Assembly (NCBI GenBank): GCA_015999985.1
Contig: JAECRA010000006.1
Coordinates: 1 to 64,000, forward strand
DNA from: Comamonadaceae bacterium
Lineage (GTDB): Bacteria > Pseudomonadota > Gammaproteobacteria > Burkholderiales > Burkholderiaceae_C
Reading direction: 5' to 3'
Length of the DNA: 64,000 nucleotides
This document shows, one piece after another, positions 16,135-24,525 of the stretch. A program made the position numbers and the translations under genes. Numbering within the stretch: the stretch's first letter is position 1; every line of letters starts with the position of its first letter. The notes beneath the pieces are model-generated. The model was not told the origin of the DNA. It saw nothing but the letters and a program-made list of their open reading frames with translations, and did no database searches.

Positions 16135-18096
16135 ATGCGCAAAGATTATCAGGTGACATGGGAGGCAGCGTCAAGCCTTAGGCTTTCCCCGCGCTTGTTG
16201 CGAACTGCCGCTTACCTTGTCCACGCCCTCGTGCTTGGATCGATTCTTGGATGTGGGGGCGACGGGGATGCGCAGGCACAAGGCGGCGCTTTCAAGGAGT
16301 CCTCCAGCTTCACCAAGACCGCGTCTACAGACCCACGGCTGGAGCAAATCCGTGAAATCATGCAGCCTAAATCTGCTGTTGCAAATTCGCCGGTCGTGCT
16401 CCTTGATGCATTTGAAAGATCTGAACCTGCATCTGCAAAAGAGGGGGCCTTGCAGATCGGTTCCGCGCGGGATGTCGACGCGACGAGGCAACCTCAGGAC
16501 TTTCACTCCCGGTTGAGTTGGCAAGTCGGCGTTGACGGCAAACAGACCGCCAGCATCAGTTTTGAATCACCCGCTGCGCAAGGTTTGCGCCTTGGCCTGC
16601 AGATACTCATGCTGCCTATGCGCAGCGTGTTGCGTGTGTCCGGCTCGCAAGAAGAACCCGCCGTGGAGATAGACAGTTCCGTGCCGGCTCAAACTGTGCA
16701 GAACAACCTCAACGCCGGCGTGCCAGAGAAAGACGCGCGTCGGTATTGGTTGCCGACCATGAGAGGAGCCCGCACTACGCTGGAAATAGAGCTTCCTGCA
16801 GACATGCCGCGTTCTGCTTTGGTGGTGTCTGTTCCCCAGCTTGTCCATTTGTGGACACTGCCCGAGCAGGCCGAACAGGAACTTGACCTCACCAAGGCCG
16901 TCGCTGCGAGTTGCCATCGGGATGCCACCTGTAGTCCAGATTTTGACGCCACTGCCAGATCGGTGGCTCGCATGATCTACGTCGAAGGCGCTGGAGCCTA
17001 CTATTGCACGGGCACCCTCATGGCAGATTGGAACGACACGGGAACACCCTACTTTATGACCGCAGCACATTGCATTTCAACCCAGGCTGCCGCGTCTACA
17101 TTGGAGACGGCCTGGTTTTACAGGTCAGCCTCTTGCGGATCAACTTCTGTGGACTCAAAAGCACGTTATGTGCGTGGCGGCGCAGCGCTTTTGTACGCCA
17201 GCGCTGCAACAGACACGTCCTTCCTGCGTCTGAGCTCAGCGCCTCCCGCTGGAGTCGTTTTCGCGGGCTGGGACGCCAATACCGCCCGACCTCCTACGCC
17301 TGTGACCGGAATACACCATCCCAGAGGCGGACTTCAGAAAATCTCCACGGGAACGTTGAACAGTTTCTTCAATTGCACACAGGTCAGCTTGGGATTGTCT
17401 TGCACGGCGTCGCCCGCGTCGACGGCGAAATTCCTGCAAGTGCGTTGGACCAACGGAGCCACTGAGCCAGGCAGCAGCGGCAGCCCACTGTTCTCGGAGA
17501 CCAATGGCAATCGATATGTGATCGGTCAATTGAGTTCGGGAAGTGTGAACACCTGTGGCGCAACCCGAAACAGCCAATACGGGCGTTTTGACCTTGCTTA
17601 CCAGGCAGCCCTGAAGCAATGGCTCGGGCCAAGCTCCACCACGCCGACCGAAAATCTCACCTCGGTCTTTCGGTTTTTCAATCCAAGGACGGGTGCTCAC
17701 TTTTATACCAACAGCGTCCTGGAGCGCGACTTCGTGATCTCCACCTACCCTGTTTTCAATTACGAGGGCCCGAAGTTCAAGGCTTTCTCTCAAGCCGGTC
17801 CGGGCCTTGCACCGGTATACCGATTTTTCAACGTTCAAACGGGAGCGCACTTCTATTCAATCAGCCCGGCCGAACGCGACTTTGTACTGGAGACCTACCC
17901 TCAGTTTCAATACGAAGGGCCGACGTGGTATGCGCAGCCTCAGGCTGGCAATGGCGCCGACCAGATGTATAGATTCTTCCATCTGAAGAATGGGGTTCAT
18001 TTCTATACGCTCATCAAAGCTGAAGCTGACTTCGTGCGTGCCACCTACCCCGATTGGCAGTATGAAGGCGGTGTGTATTACGCTTGGCCGAACTGA
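16135..18096 (+). CDS. Lipoprotein trypsin-like (lysyl endopeptidase-type) serine protease with DUF5648-type repeats, copy 2
   Basis: Lipoprotein protease of 653 residues with the same architecture as the gene at 11042: lipobox SILGC then GGDGD, an N-terminal beta-rich domain, a protease domain with H312 (TAAHC), D360 (ATDTSF) and S448 (PGSSGSPLF), and three DUF5648-type repeats (FRFFNPRTGAHFYTNS..., YRFFNVQTGAHFYSIS..., YRFFHLKNGVHFYTLI...). The start is firm: GGAGGT lies a few bases before ATG. Large identical stretches with copy 1, for example VGVDGKQTASISFES, show recent duplication. It probably cleaves proteins after lysine on the cell surface; the repeats may bind a surface or carbohydrate (inference). 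Confidence 0.88.
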   Translation: MRKDYQVTWEAASSLRLSPRLLRTAAYLVHALVLGSILGCGGDGDAQAQGGAFKESSSFTKTASTDPRLEQIREIMQPKSAVANSPVVLLDAFERSEPASAKEGALQIGSARDVDATRQPQDFHSRLSWQVGVDGKQTASISFESPAAQGLRLGLQILMLPMRSVLRVSGSQEEPAVEIDSSVPAQTVQNNLNAGVPEKDARRYWLPTMRGARTTLEIELPADMPRSALVVSVPQLVHLWTLPEQAEQELDLTKAVAASCHRDATCSPDFDATARSVARMIYVEGAGAYYCTGTLMADWNDTGTPYFMTAAHCISTQAAASTLETAWFYRSASCGSTSVDSKARYVRGGAALLYASAATDTSFLRLSSAPPAGVVFAGWDANTARPPTPVTGIHHPRGGLQKISTGTLNSFFNCTQVSLGLSCTASPASTAKFLQVRWTNGATEPGSSGSPLFSETNGNRYVIGQLSSGSVNTCGATRNSQYGRFDLAYQAALKQWLGPSSTTPTENLTSVFRFFNPRTGAHFYTNSVLERDFVISTYPVFNYEGPKFKAFSQAGPGLAPVYRFFNVQTGAHFYSISPAERDFVLETYPQFQYEGPTWYAQPQAGNGADQMYRFFHLKNGVHFYTLIKAEADFVRATYPDWQYEGGVYYAWPN

Positions 18097-18279
18097 GCCG
18101 ACGATTTAAGCAGGTGATAGTGCGAACTCTGCTAATCGCTGCTTGATATCGGCCACGAAAAAAGAAATTTAGCCGACAGGCGAGGCATGATGCAGGTCTC
18201 CGCATGCCCGTATGTCAGTTTGCGTGGTGATGATGACCGCAGGGACCGCTGCAATTCCATGAACATAGGGCACCATTTA

Positions 18280-19296
18280 TCATGGCGTCGCCATCGTGCG
18301 ATGTGTGACCCACGCAGCAGGGTTGACGACATGCCTCGGCATGTTTCCGCGCAAGCCTGTGATGACGCTTTCGGCCACTGACATCGCAACGCGTTCAATC
18401 GACTCGTGCGTAAAAGTCGCCATGTGAGGGGTTACCGTAATGCCCTCTACCCCAATCAAACGACTTTTACTCCCAACGCCCTGCTCACGAAGTACATCGA
18501 CGGCGGCACCAGCGAGTTGACCGCTACCTACAGCTTCTACCAATGCTTCCTCATCTATCAGCCCACCCCGCGCAGTGTTGATAAGGTAAGCGCCGCGCTT
18601 CATTTGCCCCAGCGTGGCTCGGTTGATCAAGTTCTCCGTCAGAGAAGTAAGCGGCACGTGAAGGGACACGATGTCAGCTTTAGCCAGAGCTTCCTGTAGC
18701 GAGCAGTAGCGAACACCGTGGGCAAGCTCAAAGTCGTGGTCAGGCGTGCGGCCCACTGCCAATACTTCCATATCGAAACCGCGGGCACGCCGCGCGACGC
18801 CCCTGCCGATCCGACCCATGCCGATCACGGCTATCTTTTTCTTCCAGAGTTCAGTTCCAGTCACCCGGTCCCAACCACCACGGTTCACACCAGCAGAGGC
18901 GCGAGACACTCCTCGCATCGATTCCAGCATCAGTGCAAAGGCGAAGTCCGCCACACTTTGGTCGTTCGTTCCCGCCGCCGTGGCCACGACAATGCCGCGC
19001 CTGGTAGCGAAGTCGATATCGACATTGTCGTACCCCACCCCCGGCCGCGCGATCAGCTTCAATCTATTGGCCGCTTGAAGTACCCTCTCACCCATGGGCT
19101 CCATTGCAAACACGAGGGCGTCAATGTCACGTACTTGTTGCATGAGCCATGCCTCATTTATCGGCATGGGGGTGTTCTGGATCACGACATCAATATCGGC
19201 ATCGCGCATCAGAGCAATGGCTGCATCGCAATTGGCTACGCTTTTGGCGGTCACCAATACACGTTGGCGGTTTTCGTTGTTGACGGCTTCTCCCAT
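18280..19296 (-). CDS. D-2-hydroxyacid dehydrogenase (SerA-like)
   Basis: NAD-dependent dehydrogenase of 338 residues. It has the split catalytic domain, a Rossmann site IAVIGMGRIGRGVARRA (about 153-169), the substrate arginine in INTARGGLIDEEAL (about 237-250), the glutamate partner further on, and the active histidine in VTPHMATFTHES (about 290). It interconverts 2-hydroxy acids and 2-keto acids. It is the last gene of a minus-strand operon: its ATG lies two bases after the tctC stop, and isomerase/hydratase subunits are further upstream. That suggests oxidation of a hydroxy acid made by the aconitase-like enzyme. The exact substrate is unknown. Confidence 0.88.
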   Translation of the reverse strand: MGEAVNNENRQRVLVTAKSVANCDAAIALMRDADIDVVIQNTPMPINEAWLMQQVRDIDALVFAMEPMGERVLQAANRLKLIARPGVGYDNVDIDFATRRGIVVATAAGTNDQSVADFAFALMLESMRGVSRASAGVNRGGWDRVTGTELWKKKIAVIGMGRIGRGVARRARGFDMEVLAVGRTPDHDFELAHGVRYCSLQEALAKADIVSLHVPLTSLTENLINRATLGQMKRGAYLINTARGGLIDEEALVEAVGSGQLAGAAVDVLREQGVGSKSRLIGVEGITVTPHMATFTHESIERVAMSVAESVITGLRGNMPRHVVNPAAWVTHRTMATP

Positions 19297-19298
19297 GA

Positions 19299-20303
19299 TT
19301 ACTCCATTTTGATATCAAGCCGTGTGAGTACGGGCTTGAGGCGCTTCTCTTCGGCGTCTATGTAATCACTGAGCGCCTTGGCATCCGTCACACGCAGCTC
19401 TATGCCCGCCGCACTAAGTCGCGCCCGGCGTGCGGGATCTGCGGCCGCAGCGCGCATACCGCGAAGGATTTTTGCTCTTACATCCGCTGGAGTACCCGCG
19501 GGTGCAGCCACTCCGTACCAGGACTCGGAAAGAAAACCTGAAATGCCCGCCTCGGCGGCGGTGGGGACATCAGGAAGCAACGGTGAACGCTGTGAAGTGG
19601 TCACCGCCAGAGGCCTGATTTTTCCACTTTTGACGAAGGGCACTTGCGGGGGCGTGTTGACGAACGACACTTCCACTTCGCCGCTGACCAGCGCCAAAAC
19701 TGCAGGAGAAGCACCTTTATAGGGGATGTGGGTGATCGGTGCGCCTGTAAGGTCCTTGAACATCTCACCTCCCAGATGCGGGCCGGTGCCTGTACCAGCA
19801 CTGGAGTAGTTGAGTTTTCCCGGATTTTTCTTCGCGTACTCAACCAGTTCGCGGACTGAATGAACCGGCGTCGCAGCGTTCACCGAGATCATGCTGCCAA
19901 TAACTCCCCACATGCCGATGATCTCGAAGTCCTTCTTGGCGTTGTAGGGAATTTTTGAATTGATCAGCGGCATGATGACATGCGTTGCGGGACCAATCAT
20001 CAAAAGGTTATATCCATCTGGGGGAGCAGTGGCCACCGTCACTGCGCCGACGATGGTGCCGGCTCCTGGCTTGTTTTCAGTGATAACCGCGGAGCCATTG
20101 AATGCCGTCTTCAGGCCTTCCGCCAATTCGCGGGTCAGCATATCGCCCGCACCTCCTCCAGCGTAGGGGTGCACGAGCCGCACTACTTTTTCCGGGTACT
20201 CAGCCAATGCAGAAATTGGCTGGGCAATGGCCGCACAGCACAGCAAGCCGATAAACGCCCTGACCCTGTTGGCATAGTGGAACTTCGGTTTTTTTTGATT
20301 CAT
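19299..20303 (-). CDS. TTT-family periplasmic binding protein (Bug/TctC)
   Basis: Binding protein of 334 residues in the Bordetella-uptake-gene (TctC) family, with a signal peptide ending ISALA before EYPEKVVRLVHPYAGGG. Typical motifs are GGAGDMLTRELAE near 47, ENKPGAGTIVGA near 75, YSSAGTGTGPHLGGEMFK near 160 and THIPYKGASPAVLALVSGEV near 185. The start at 20303 is the first methionine giving a normal signal peptide; a frame open to 20402 adds junk. No tctA or tctB is in this operon, so it must work with membrane subunits elsewhere, possibly the orphan tctBA at 5479. It probably binds the carboxylic acid degraded by the neighbouring enzymes. Confidence 0.9.
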   Translation of the reverse strand: MNQKKPKFHYANRVRAFIGLLCCAAIAQPISALAEYPEKVVRLVHPYAGGGAGDMLTRELAEGLKTAFNGSAVITENKPGAGTIVGAVTVATAPPDGYNLLMIGPATHVIMPLINSKIPYNAKKDFEIIGMWGVIGSMISVNAATPVHSVRELVEYAKKNPGKLNYSSAGTGTGPHLGGEMFKDLTGAPITHIPYKGASPAVLALVSGEVEVSFVNTPPQVPFVKSGKIRPLAVTTSQRSPLLPDVPTAAEAGISGFLSESWYGVAAPAGTPADVRAKILRGMRAAAADPARRARLSAAGIELRVTDAKALSDYIDAEEKRLKPVLTRLDIKME

Positions 20304-20334
20304 GGTGTCTCCGTGGGTGAAATAGTGATGGTGC

Positions 20335-20877
20335 TTATCGCGGCAGGTCGCAACTGGCGCCTGACGACTGAAACTCCTGCTGCAGGGCAGCCACCAAACC
20401 ACCGGCGCGCCATATAGCCAGCATGCGATCTGAAAACTGTTGCGCCTGCAGTACGCTGCCGTCCGCTAGCTCAATGCGTCCGGTGGCGGGATCCACAGTG
20501 ATGGTGTCGCCGTCCTCCAAGTGCGCCGTAATACCCGGCACCGTCAAGATAGGCAGCCCTTGGGACAACGCTCGGCGAACAAACCCGGATTCGCAAGATT
20601 CGACCACCACCACGGCGATACCGGAGAACTTGATGGCTGCGCTGACTTCGATGTGGTTGTGGTGAGCAAAGTTTTTCCCCGCCACCACGATGTCCCCAAC
20701 CTGAACCTCCTGTGGGAATCGAGGATTGAGGCGCTTAAAGCACATCGACTTCAATAGAGGAACGTCGAACGGCTTACCGAAGCCATCTCGAACGGCGGAG
20801 AAGTCGATGATCCCATCGTCACCAGACACCTGATCTCCAAACTTCCAAACTCTTCCCTTCATTGCTGTTGACTCCAT
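20335..20877 (-). CDS. Aconitase-family small subunit (LeuD-like)
   Basis: Swivelling-domain subunit of 180 residues in the LeuD/AcnA-D family. Visible are GRVWKFGDQVSGDDGIIDF at the N terminus, the loop VGDIVVAGKNFAHHNHIE, and SGIAVVVVESCESGFVRRAL with the serine/arginine region that contacts substrate. It pairs with the large subunit just upstream: its ATG at 20877 overlaps the end region of that gene (stop at 20879-20881), so the two are translationally coupled. A dehydratase/isomerase for a 2- or 3-hydroxy di- or tricarboxylic acid is expected. Confidence 0.88.
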   Translation of the reverse strand: MESTAMKGRVWKFGDQVSGDDGIIDFSAVRDGFGKPFDVPLLKSMCFKRLNPRFPQEVQVGDIVVAGKNFAHHNHIEVSAAIKFSGIAVVVVESCESGFVRRALSQGLPILTVPGITAHLEDGDTITVDPATGRIELADGSVLQAQQFSDRMLAIWRAGGLVAALQQEFQSSGASCDLPR

Positions 20878-20878
20878 T

Positions 20879-22222
20879 TCAACCGCCCACCGCCATGCAG
20901 GACGGCACGACAGCCAAGGCCAGCAGTTCTCTCGGGTCCGTGATTTCGCCACGCACGGCTGACGCTGCGACGGTCAGCGGTGAGCCCAGGTAAATCCTCG
21001 CGCTCTCCGCTCCATTTCTGCCTTGATAGTTGAATTGATGGGTGGAAATAGAGTTCTCGCCTTCGCTGAGCACGCCAAGATATCCCCAGCAGGTGTTGCA
21101 CCCCGGAGAGAGAACCGTCGCCCCCGCGATTGCAAATATCTCCAGCAGACCTTCTCGGGCCGCCTGTGCGTAGACGTTTTGACTGCCCGGAGATATGTAC
21201 ATGGTCACACCTTTTGCAACCGTTCGCCCCTTGAGAATGGAGGCGGCATCGCGCAGATCTTGCACCCGGTTGCCAGCGCAAGAACCAATCGTGGCCTGAT
21301 GGACTGGTGTGCCCGCCAACGACTTAACGTCTGTGGCACCAGTAAGTTCTGGCGGAGCTGTCACGAGTGGCGTTAAATGCGAAATATCCAACTCAATAAC
21401 TCGTTCGAAGGGTGCATCCGGGTCGCTACGGACGGGCGAGTATTCCCGTCCGTTGGCGCGTTCCTCAACATATTGCAGTGCCAACTCATCGACATCCATG
21501 ATGGCTGTGTCCGACATCGTGTGGAATGTTGAAGCCAAGATGGTCTGACGATCGTCCAGCGTCAGGTGTTGCAAGCCGGGCCCCCCGTATTCCACACAGC
21601 ATTGCAGAAACTCTCCAGCCCCGTAGTCCCTGATGATGGATTGGACAACGTCGCGTGCAGAAACGCCGGTTTGTAGCTTTCCGTGCAAATTGATGCGCAC
21701 TGTCTTCGGGACTCGAACCCAGTTTTCGTCTTTCAGCAAAGGGACGAGAATGTCAGCCGAGGTGGGGATGTTCAGCGCACCCACGGCGCCGATGCTCGCG
21801 ATATTCCCTTCATCCGAAAATATCAATGATCCAGGACGCGCGAAGCCACGTTCGACCAGGACCAAGTGACGCAAGCCTGTATTGGGCCCAAAAAAATTCT
21901 CTACACCGAGCTTCGCCGTCAGGTCCTTAAGCAGCCTATGGGTAGCGGCATGCGCAGAGCCCACTGCCGCAGACGGCGTGTGATCTATAACGATGATGGC
22001 CTTGTCGGGCCTTGCCAGACGGGTCGCGCCGATCTTTTCCAGATTGCTCTTGTGAGTTGGCCAGTAGAGTTCCTGGGTGACCACATGGTCTGGCACGCAG
22101 TTGACGTATTCCCCGATGTCAACGTGGCTACGCGACGCATGACGCGCAATGATTTTCTGAGCAATGGTTTGCCCTTTGCGCGTGGTATCTGCTGCGCGCG
22201 AAGAGTTCGAGGCGTGGGGCAT
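20879..22222 (-). CDS. Aconitase-family large subunit (LeuC/homoaconitase-like)
   Basis: Large iron-sulfur subunit of 447 residues. The 4Fe-4S ligands are seen as the cysteine in IGSCAGN (about 320) and the pair in PGCNTCWG (about 381-384). Other family marks are VIDHTPSA for the first conserved histidine region and GRNGAESARIYLGSPLTVAASA near the C terminus. With the small subunit it should isomerise or hydrate a hydroxy acid. It is unlikely to be the main leuC, since the operon also carries tctC and a hydroxyacid dehydrogenase rather than leuB; the context is catabolic. A dyad that could bind the LysR regulator lies 117 bases upstream. Confidence 0.88.
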   Translation of the reverse strand: MPHASNSSRAADTTRKGQTIAQKIIARHASRSHVDIGEYVNCVPDHVVTQELYWPTHKSNLEKIGATRLARPDKAIIVIDHTPSAAVGSAHAATHRLLKDLTAKLGVENFFGPNTGLRHLVLVERGFARPGSLIFSDEGNIASIGAVGALNIPTSADILVPLLKDENWVRVPKTVRINLHGKLQTGVSARDVVQSIIRDYGAGEFLQCCVEYGGPGLQHLTLDDRQTILASTFHTMSDTAIMDVDELALQYVEERANGREYSPVRSDPDAPFERVIELDISHLTPLVTAPPELTGATDVKSLAGTPVHQATIGSCAGNRVQDLRDAASILKGRTVAKGVTMYISPGSQNVYAQAAREGLLEIFAIAGATVLSPGCNTCWGYLGVLSEGENSISTHQFNYQGRNGAESARIYLGSPLTVAASAVRGEITDPRELLALAVVPSCMAVGG

Positions 22223-22338
22223 GGGACAGTCTCCTGGATCGACCGCATATTTCTTGCAATTTCGGGCTCTTGCGGTCTTGAACCAGGTAGCAGTCTAGGT
22301 ATTTGCCTCCTCTAGAACAAATGAATAGTTCGTCCCAA

Positions 22339-22359
22339 AAGATGAATGAAAATCATCTT
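22339..22359 (-). promoter_or_regulatory. Candidate LysR-type operator
   Basis: AAGATGA (22339-22345) and TCATCTT (22353-22359) form a perfect 7-base inverted repeat with a 7-base spacer and contain the T-N11-A core of LysR regulators. The site lies between the end of the LysR gene and the start of the leuC-like gene, about 117 bases upstream of the latter, the usual place for LysR activation. Confidence 0.5.
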
Positions 22360-22379
22360 GTCAGGAGTTTGGAATACCT

Positions 22380-23279
22380 TCAGCAATCTGCCAAACGCTT
22401 CTTCAGGAAATCTACTGCACGAGCTTGAAGCCAGCTTTCCTGCTCGTTGATCGGGTCATCCGTACGATTCACGGTGCAGAGTGTTCGTTGAATCCGAGGT
22501 GAATTCAGACGCAGAACAGCGACATCCTGGTCGGGAGGCAAGCTCAGTCGTGGCACGATGGTCAGTCCGAGCCCTGCCCTAACCATTTCCACTGCGGTCG
22601 CGTTATGAAGTGCCTCATAGCGCCAGTGCAAGCTCTCACGTGCTCGTCCCAGAGCACCATCGATGGTGGTGCTGTTTCCAGTGGTGAGACTGATCCGAAT
22701 CATGGGCTCGTGCTCGAGTTCAGAACAATCCACGCTGCCCTGATTCGCGAATCGATGGCCATGCGGGCATATCAAAACGAACGGCTCGTCCGCGATGACT
22801 CTGACGGACAGATTGCCGTACCCCTGGTTCATCACCGAGATTCCAAAAGCAGCCACCTTTGATTCCACCAACTCAACGATCTCGCGCACGGCTGTATCAA
22901 ATACTCGCACAAACGTGTCGGGCCACTTTTCGCGGGCCTCGGTGAGTAAAGGGTTGACCAAATTCATACACAAAGTGGGAAGACAAGCGAATGCCAGCCA
23001 TTCTGGTGCGTGCTGCCCATGTTGGCGGACCGCCTCGCAAGACATTCCAAGCTCTCGAACTGCCCTGCGTGCATTGGGCAGGAGAGCACGTCCTGCGTCT
23101 GTCAGGGTGACATCACGCGTGGTCCTGGCAATAAGTTTGACTCCCAGGAATTCCTCAAGCTTGCGCATGCGGTGGCTGACTGCAGTCTGCGACAGATTGA
23201 GCTCGGATGCAGCCAGTTGAAAGCTTCCATTCTCAACGATGGCCAAAAACGCCTGGATACCGAGAAAGTCAATATGCAT
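22380..23279 (-). CDS. LysR-family transcriptional regulator
   Basis: Regulator of 299 residues. The N-terminal helix-turn-helix (about 1-60) reads FLAIVENGSFQLAASELNLSQTAVSHRMRKLEEFLGVKLIAR, followed by a linker helix and the two-lobed effector domain. The start at 23279 (MHIDFLG) gives the standard N terminus; a frame open to 23372 is rejected. The gene precedes the leuCD-tctC-dehydrogenase operon on the same strand, with 157 bases between, and probably activates it. Unlike most LysR pairs it is not divergent from its presumed target. Confidence 0.9.
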   Translation of the reverse strand: MHIDFLGIQAFLAIVENGSFQLAASELNLSQTAVSHRMRKLEEFLGVKLIARTTRDVTLTDAGRALLPNARRAVRELGMSCEAVRQHGQHAPEWLAFACLPTLCMNLVNPLLTEAREKWPDTFVRVFDTAVREIVELVESKVAAFGISVMNQGYGNLSVRVIADEPFVLICPHGHRFANQGSVDCSELEHEPMIRISLTTGNSTTIDGALGRARESLHWRYEALHNATAVEMVRAGLGLTIVPRLSLPPDQDVAVLRLNSPRIQRTLCTVNRTDDPINEQESWLQARAVDFLKKRLADC

Positions 23280-23370
23280 GGACGTACTCAAGTGATCTGA
23301 AGTTGAATTGGATCGGTCCTTGAGTAGCAGATACCGGTCGCCTGAAAGCAGGCCACGCGACGATACCCTC

Positions 23371-23394
23371 ACCGAAGAACCGAAGAACCGAAGA
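23371..23394 (+). repeat. Three tandem copies of an 8-base unit
   Basis: ACCGAAGA is repeated three times head to tail and then begins a fourth time. It lies just upstream of the LysR gene. It is a simple repeat of a kind prone to slippage and too short for CRISPR. Confidence 0.7.
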
Positions 23395-23462
23395 ACGTAG
23401 TTTGCCTGAGCATCATCACCGGAAAGGATCTATTCGTTTTCCTTTCCTCATCGCAAACGCCC

Positions 23463-23590
23463 GATGCAGGAGCACACCGGTGTCGCAGTTGCTGCGCTGC
23501 AATTGGCAATGCCCCAACTACTCAGTTCCTGGTTGGGCTTGTTAGTACCTCTTTTGAGAGGCAGCCGTGCTTCTCTTGGGCTACTTTGGG
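23463..23590 (+). pseudogene. Decayed fragment of the small membrane-protein gene at 15581
   Basis: The sequence from GATGCAGG at 23463 to CTACTTTGGG at 23590 aligns base for base with about 15629-15755, including long shared runs such as GCTGCAATTGGCA and CTCAGTTCCTGGTTGGGC. A short insertion near 23471 and several substitutions break the frame, and nothing follows that matches the rest of the gene. It is therefore a remnant of a duplicated or relocated copy. The surrounding gap (23280-23703) holds no intact gene. Confidence 0.75.
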
Positions 23591-23703
23591 CGGCAAGTTG
23601 AGCCATCCACACTCCGGACGGCCTATGGCGCGCAACTTAACGGTTGAGACGCTGAACAAGGGCAAAGGCCTGTCCGCACATGGGGCCCGCAAGGACGCCT
23701 GCG

Positions 23704-24321
23704 CTAAGGGTGATCGTAGAGCTCCGAAGCGCCCCTCGCTAGCGCACTATGCATCCTGTCGATTCGCAGCCACGGCCACCGGTCCTGATAGCTAAGCGCC
23801 TTCGCTTCAAACTGCCGCATGTCTGGGTACACAGGGTTTGGCCGTAGCACCCCCGCTGCCAGATCAGCCAATCCATCAGGTGCGTACAACTCTGCAGTAG
23901 CGGCATTGATCCCTACGCAGGTGCAGGCAACCAGGTATCGATCGATGCCTTCATGCGCATGCCGCAACTGTGGATACGATGCATTGAATCGTCTTTCATA
24001 CCAAAGATGCACCCTTGCCTGATTTCTCACTTCGACCTTGACATTTAAATCGGCCGTGGCCGTCAAGGTACGCGCAATGACGCGACTCTCGGCCTCCTCT
24101 GTAAGGTCTGAGCCATCGAAATAAAAGACGTCATAGTCATTGACACCCCAATCCAAGGGATGGCCTGAACGCTGGTTCCACACCGCCTGAAACAAACACC
24201 CCGCTGTCAGGTAGCACTGCGGAATACCCAGGTCACGAAGGCGACGGAGAAGCTCTGCATTGATGGGATTGCTCTGTGCAATTGAAATGAAATCGGTCGC
24301 AGATAAAGACGCTAGGGACAT
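23704..24321 (-). CDS. Nucleotidyltransferase-family protein (DUF925/NTP_transf_6)
   Basis: Protein of about 205 residues resembling the DUF925 family of predicted nucleotidyltransferases. Visible are QCYLTAGCLFQAVWN near residue 35, GVNDYDVFYFDGSDL near residue 55 (acidic pair in DYDVFYFD) and NLKVEV-type strand LNVKVEVRNQARVHLWY near residue 85. The target is unknown. The start is chosen at 24321; a methionine at 24360 is equally possible, and the frame is open to 24507. It is divergent from the zinc-related lipoprotein gene, whose Zur-type box lies about 165 bases away. Confidence 0.75.
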   Translation of the reverse strand: MSLASLSATDFISIAQSNPINAELLRRLRDLGIPQCYLTAGCLFQAVWNQRSGHPLDWGVNDYDVFYFDGSDLTEEAESRVIARTLTATADLNVKVEVRNQARVHLWYERRFNASYPQLRHAHEGIDRYLVACTCVGINAATAELYAPDGLADLAAGVLRPNPVYPDMRQFEAKALSYQDRWPWLRIDRMHSALARGASELYDHP

Positions 24322-24485
24322 AGCAAAGTTATAGCAGTTCAAAGCTGACGAAAGCGCCATGCCGAAGCTTTCATTTGAACATCCAAGCCAGACCGGAAGG
24401 CAGAGAACGGCGCAACGGCCTGCAGTAAATGCGTACTTCTCACAGTCGCAATCGCCATGTTTCTCTTCATTCAACCTCATACGTG

Positions 24486-24502
24486 ATGTGATAACATAAC
24501 AT
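24486..24502 (+). promoter_or_regulatory. Zur-type box
   Basis: ATGTGATAACATAACAT is a 17-base imperfect dyad (two mismatched pairs) close to the proteobacterial Zur core ATGTTATANNATAACAT. It sits 24 bases before the start of the AztD-like gene, followed by a strong Shine-Dalgarno GAGGAG. With the zinc-type genes downstream, repression by Zur when zinc is plentiful is the natural reading. Confidence 0.7.
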
Positions 24503-24525
24503 TTCACACAGAGGAGTTACACGGC

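Noticed and set aside
20879-22222. Assignment as the biosynthetic leuC
   Set aside because: No leuB is linked, and tctC plus a hydroxyacid dehydrogenase are; the context is catabolic, so only a family-level name is given.
22380-23372. Longer LysR start at 23372
   Set aside because: The extra 31 residues are unlike any LysR N terminus; MHIDFLG at 23279 begins the helix-turn-helix domain at the normal distance.
23371-23394. Short tandem repeat considered as a CRISPR fragment
   Set aside because: Units are 8 bases and contiguous without spacers; no cas genes are present.
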